Position numbers and translations under genes: made by a program | Notes under the pieces: generated by a model | What the model was told of the DNA's origin: nothing | The model's database searches: none | The model's input: the letters and a program-made list of their open reading frames with translations, nothing else | NCBI GenBank assembly: GCA_023249255.1 | Contig: JAHFCY010000136.1 | Coordinates: forward strand, 1-9,006 | Source: Candidatus Lindowiibacteriota bacterium | Lineage (GTDB): Bacteria > Lindowbacteria > 2-12-FULL-62-27 | Direction: 5' to 3' | DNA length: 9,006 nt | Shown: positions 6,382-9,006 of the stretch, in pieces | Numbering within the stretch: position 1 is the first letter of the stretch | Layout: the number at the start of each line of letters is the position of its first letter

Positions 6382-7518
6382 CTAACTTGCTTCGGCGCGG
6401 CTGGCTACGGTCATTTCAATTATTTTCTCGCCCCGCAGGGCGGCGCGGATTGCGTCTGCAAAAGTTTCGGCATCGCGCGGGCCAGCCGCGGTCACAACGT
6501 GTCCGTCGCGAACGACCGGCCGGGCGACAACCCGTGCGCCGTGTTTTCGAAGGTTCGAAAGTTCCGTGTGCCAGGCGACCGCATGGCGTTTGGCGAGCAG
6601 ATGGGCGTTGGCGAGGATGGACGGCGCAATGCAGATGGCCGCCACGACTTTTTTTCTCTCGTATGCGTCGCGGGCCAGAGCCTGACACGGGGCGCACGCA
6701 AGCAATGCCCGCGCCCCCTCGCCGCCGATAAATACCACGGCGTCGAACGACGCATCAAGCGCCGACCGGACAGTCATGTCCGGTCGAACGCGCACGCCTT
6801 CCGCGCTGACGCACTCATCCCGCGCGGGCCCCGCAACGCGGACGTCCGCGCCCCAAGCTTCCAGCGCCAGCCGCGTGACGCGATACTCGCGGTCCTGAAA
6901 ATTCCGGCCGGCGAGGACGAACAATACCGATTTGCCTTTGAGCGGCGTATCGCATACCTGCCGGCAGATCCACACCGCGGCTTCAGCCGCGTCGTCCGTC
7001 ACCCGGTCGGCCCCCGCGCCGCCCGATCTCTCGGTTTCATCACCTTTGCCGGTCCGGACCAGCACCGCCTGCGCGCCGATGTTGTGCGCGGCCTCGATGT
7101 CCACGGGACTGTCGCCCACGACGAAACTGTCTTTGAGGGAAAGCTTGAATCGGCGCGCCGCCTCGTCGAACAATCCTGTGGCGGGTTTGCGCTCATCCGC
7201 CCGGCGCCGATGTTCCGCGAGGCGCGCGCCGGCGAAATAGGGGGAATACAAAACGGCGTCGAGCGCAGCGCCGCGTTCGGCCAGAGCGCGTTTCATGTGA
7301 TTGTGAACGCGCAAGAGGTCCATCTCGCTGATCATGCCGCGCCCGACCGCCGCCTGATTGGTGACGACGACGATCCGAAACCCCCTGCCGTTGAGAAGCG
7401 CGATGGCTTCCGGAACACCCGGATAAAACTTTACCTGCTCCGGTTTGGAGAGATATTCCGCCGGCGGAACGAGGATCGTTCCGTCGCGGTCAAAAAAAAT
7501 CGCGCGCTTGTGAAGCAA
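6382..7518 (-). CDS. Fusion of GmhB-like HAD-IIIA phosphatase and DJ-1/PfpI domain
   Basis: A 378-residue two-domain protein. Residues 1-185 are a HAD-IIIA phosphatase of the GmhB/histidinol-phosphatase group: motif I FFDRDGT with D10 (nucleophile) and D12, motif II TNQ (53-55), motif III K111-P112, and motif IV GDSPVD (135-140). Unlike E. coli GmhB, which removes the 7-phosphate from heptose bisphosphate, the loop before the RKP-like motif (about 90-112) has no cysteines, so the structural zinc is missing. Residues 195-365 are a DJ-1/PfpI domain with FQDRE (E211 is the likely acid) and the nucleophile elbow AAICIAP (C296), the same CIAP signature as ElbB upstream. The start is a TTG at 7518, 5 bases after the elbB stop, with only a weak AGG before it; DRDGT sits at the normal place from this start. 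Substrates are unknown; a role on phosphorylated sugars or glycated products is speculation. Confidence 0.87.
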   Translation of the reverse strand: MLHKRAIFFDRDGTILVPPAEYLSKPEQVKFYPGVPEAIALLNGRGFRIVVVTNQAAVGRGMISEMDLLRVHNHMKRALAERGAALDAVLYSPYFAGARLAEHRRRADERKPATGLFDEAARRFKLSLKDSFVVGDSPVDIEAAHNIGAQAVLVRTGKGDETERSGGAGADRVTDDAAEAAVWICRQVCDTPLKGKSVLFVLAGRNFQDREYRVTRLALEAWGADVRVAGPARDECVSAEGVRVRPDMTVRSALDASFDAVVFIGGEGARALLACAPCQALARDAYERKKVVAAICIAPSILANAHLLAKRHAVAWHTELSNLRKHGARVVARPVVRDGHVVTAAGPRDAETFADAIRAALRGEKIIEMTVASRAEAS

Positions 7519-7523
7519 TACGC

Positions 7524-8342
7524 CTAAGCCCGGACGGGACGTTTCCGCGTCACCGGCCGTGTCGCCCGGCTGGACTTCATGGCAACCCGCGCGGTGGCTG
7601 AATCGGCCGGCTGTTGGGCGCGCCGCCCGCGGCCGTTTCGACCGATGGATGCCGTCGCCGAGTCAGCCGGCTGCTCCGCCGCGCGTTTCTTCGCGCGCCG
7701 CAGGACCGCTTCGACCATGCGGTCGACGCCGCTCTGGACTTCGCTGATCCGCGTCGCCAGCATATAGCCGGGAGTCGACACGATCTGGAGGTGCTCATCG
7801 ACGACGATCTCGTCTGCCTGCGCCGCCTCGTGCGTCGCCCCCATCTTTTGCAGAACCTCGGCTGTCTTCTCGTCCGTGCCGATTGTCAGCTTCGGCCCCT
7901 CCGTCGCAAAGACTTTCGCCAGAATCGCCGGCGCGATGCAGATGGCGCCGATCGGTTTTTTGGCGGCCAGCATTTCCCGCAGAAGCCGGAATACTTCGCC
8001 GTCAACCCAGCATTTCTCTCCGCTCCAGCAGAAATCGGAAAGATTTTTCACCGCGCCGTATCCGCCCGGCAAAATCACGGCGTCAAGGTCCGCCGCGTGG
8101 ATCTCGCGAATGTCCCGGATCTGGCCGCGTGCGATGCGTGCCGACTCGGTGAGGACATTGCGTGTTTCGTGCGACACGGCGTTGTTTGCGTGATTGACGA
8201 CTTCGCTCTGATTCTTGTTCGGCGCCATGAACACCGCCTGCGCGCCGTTTTGGTCCAGGGCCAGAAGCGTCAGAACCGACTCGTGAATTTCAGAACCGTC
8301 ACACACTCCCGCTCCGCTTAAAATCACTCCCACTCTCAACAT
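7524..8342 (-). CDS. elbB: ElbB, DJ-1/PfpI-family glyoxalase-like protein with basic tail
   Basis: Residues 1-218 match ElbB (SCRP-27A) in order and length (E. coli ElbB is 217 residues). Visible marks are the N-terminal VGVILSGAGVCDGSEIHESV with conserved E21, the AVFMAPNKNQSEVVNH stretch, VILPGGYGAVKNLSDF (89-104) and the nucleophile elbow GAICIAP with C135. ElbB belongs to the DJ-1 superfamily; weak glyoxalase III activity and an effect on isoprenoid production are reported for the E. coli protein, but its physiological job is unclear. Residues 219-272 are an extra low-complexity tail rich in Ala, Arg, Lys and Ser, with the octapeptide QPADSATA repeated (224-231 and 244-251). The ATG at 8342 follows a strong GGAGGTG and lies 1 base after the stop of the CobW-family gene, so the two are almost certainly co-translated; the HAD-DJ-1 gene starts 5 bases after its end. 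Confidence 0.93.
   Translation of the reverse strand: MLRVGVILSGAGVCDGSEIHESVLTLLALDQNGAQAVFMAPNKNQSEVVNHANNAVSHETRNVLTESARIARGQIRDIREIHAADLDAVILPGGYGAVKNLSDFCWSGEKCWVDGEVFRLLREMLAAKKPIGAICIAPAILAKVFATEGPKLTIGTDEKTAEVLQKMGATHEAAQADEIVVDEHLQIVSTPGYMLATRISEVQSGVDRMVEAVLRRAKKRAAEQPADSATASIGRNGRGRRAQQPADSATARVAMKSSRATRPVTRKRPVRA
7590..7673 (-). repeat. Octapeptide-coding direct repeat in the elbB tail
   Basis: Bases 7650-7673 and 7590-7613 (minus strand) both encode QPADSATA. Six of the eight codons differ, all at the third position (for example GCT/GCC, GAC/GAT, TCG/TCA). The repeat is preserved in protein but not in DNA. Confidence 0.7.
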
Positions 8343-8343
8343 G

Positions 8344-9006
8344 TTACTCCACCTCCAAAACGTTTTTGAACGCTTTCAATATTCTTTTGCGATCTATCTT
8401 GATCCCGATCAACACAAGCACGTTGTCGTGCCTTTTGTCCTGCGGTTCCATGTCCCAGATGCCCGTGGAATACTGAAGCAGGAGCGTCCGGTTGTCAATG
8501 TTCACGTAGCCTTTCATCCGAAACACGCCCTTCGGCAGATGTTTCACAAAGGCCTTCAGCCTGTCCGCGTTCAGGTTCTGCCGTTCGGCCTTGATGACAA
8601 ACGACACGAACGGATCGTCGTGCGGCCTTGCCATCTGCTCCCGAATGGCTGACTGCCTCGCCGCACCGTCAAGATTGATGGGACGAAGAAGTCGTTCGAA
8701 ATCGCCCTTGCAGTATTTTGTCCGGTAGATGAACACGCGCGGGTTGATCCCGCGGATCGCGCGTTCGATTTTCGGAATATCGGATTTCTTCACCAAATCG
8801 CATTTGTTGAGAAGCACGACATCGGCGGTCTTGATCTGGCAGACGTAATTGTATTCCAGTTCCTTCATCAGCCCGAAAAATGCGTGGGCGTCGACGGTGC
8901 AGATCACCGGCTCGACCGTCGTCCGGACTTTCAGCGGCGGAATTTCGTAAAACGCCTGAAGGATCCGGCCCGGCTCGGCGATGCCGGTCGATTCGATGAT
9001 GAGCCG
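8344..9006 (-). CDS. COG0523 (CobW-family) GTPase, N-terminus outside the window
   Basis: The last 220 residues of a G3E-family GTPase. The frame is open to the window edge, and its N-terminal end, with the Walker A motif and the metal-binding CxCC motif expected in this family, is not visible. The first visible residues include ESTGIAEP (a CobW-family Walker B/switch region, about 5-12), TVDAHAFF (about 37-44) and the base-specificity motif NKCDL. The C-terminal half (VSFVIKAERQNLNADRLKAF, then MKGYVNID and a final basic helix) is the CobW C-terminal domain. Members deliver metals such as Zn, Co or Ni, or maintain metalloenzymes; which metal cannot be told here. An internal GTG at 8907 is not a real start, since the conserved ESTG motif lies upstream of it. 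The gene heads, as far as visible, a tight run with elbB and the HAD-DJ-1 gene. Confidence 0.9.
   Translation of the reverse strand, partial: RLIIESTGIAEPGRILQAFYEIPPLKVRTTVEPVICTVDAHAFFGLMKELEYNYVCQIKTADVVLLNKCDLVKKSDIPKIERAIRGINPRVFIYRTKYCKGDFERLLRPINLDGAARQSAIREQMARPHDDPFVSFVIKAERQNLNADRLKAFVKHLPKGVFRMKGYVNIDNRTLLLQYSTGIWDMEPQDKRHDNVLVLIGIKIDRKRILKAFKNVLEVE
8350..8356 (-). promoter_or_regulatory. Ribosome binding site of elbB inside the upstream gene
   Basis: GGAGGTG on the minus strand lies 7 bases before the elbB ATG at 8342, within the last codons of the CobW-family gene. It fixes the elbB start and suggests translational coupling. Confidence 0.8.

Noticed and set aside
6499-7527. Long plus-strand open frame (342 codons) opposite the HAD-DJ-1 gene
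   Set aside because: It mirrors a gene with clear HAD and DJ-1 motifs. The product has no domain pattern and no ribosome binding site is seen.
7614-8321. Plus-strand open frame (235 codons) opposite elbB
   Set aside because: It is a shadow of the well-conserved ElbB gene; its Arg/His-rich composition is not protein-like.
8344-8907. GTG at 8907 as a true start of the CobW-family gene
   Set aside because: The frame continues to the window edge with the conserved ESTGIAEP motif upstream of this codon, so the gene is simply truncated by the window.

Overview
The window is a compact, moderately GC-rich bacterial segment, most consistent with a Gram-negative-type or candidate-phylum genome. Evidence for this is the bacterial-type operons, strong AAGGAGGTG / GGAGGTG ribosome binding sites, one textbook sigma-70 promoter and Rho-independent terminators. 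I cannot assign a phylum from the sequence. No tRNA, rRNA, CRISPR array, transposase or phage gene is visible.

Left part (1-1950). A radical SAM enzyme with an extra C-terminal cysteine cluster (25-1164, +; its start may lie further upstream, outside the window) is followed by 315 bases without a gene. That stretch holds a long imperfect palindrome flanked by A8 and T6 runs, and then a clean bidirectional terminator hairpin. Beyond it lies a small three-helix membrane protein on the minus strand (1480-1764). It has its own TTGACA-17-GATAAT promoter, overlapped by an A/T palindrome that may be an operator.

Centre (1966-5873, +). This is a two-gene glyoxylate bypass operon: a divergent malate synthase overlapping the start of a long, eukaryote-like isocitrate lyase. 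Together these enzymes bypass the two decarboxylating steps of the TCA cycle, allowing growth on acetate, fatty acids or other C2 units. The malate synthase mixes motifs of the A and G types and ends in a lysine-rich tail that runs through the leader of the isocitrate lyase gene.

Right part (5885-9006, all minus strand, so transcribed toward the glyoxylate operon). In transcription order the genes are a COG0523/CobW-family GTPase (truncated by the window edge), an ElbB-type DJ-1 superfamily protein with an unusual basic tail, and a fusion of a GmhB-like HAD-IIIA phosphatase with a second DJ-1/PfpI domain. The first three are nearly contiguous (gaps of 1 and 5 nt). A heptad-repeat hairpin of about 70 bp follows, and then a tandem ACT-domain protein. 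The ACT gene and the isocitrate lyase gene converge, and both of their TAG stop codons lie in opposite arms of one small hairpin, which works as a terminator for the minus strand.

Most notable items: the HAD-DJ-1 fusion without the GmhB zinc ligands next to a second DJ-1-family gene; the ElbB tail with an octapeptide repeat; the two palindromic intergenic elements; and the hybrid-looking malate synthase. I see no convincing wholly new system.
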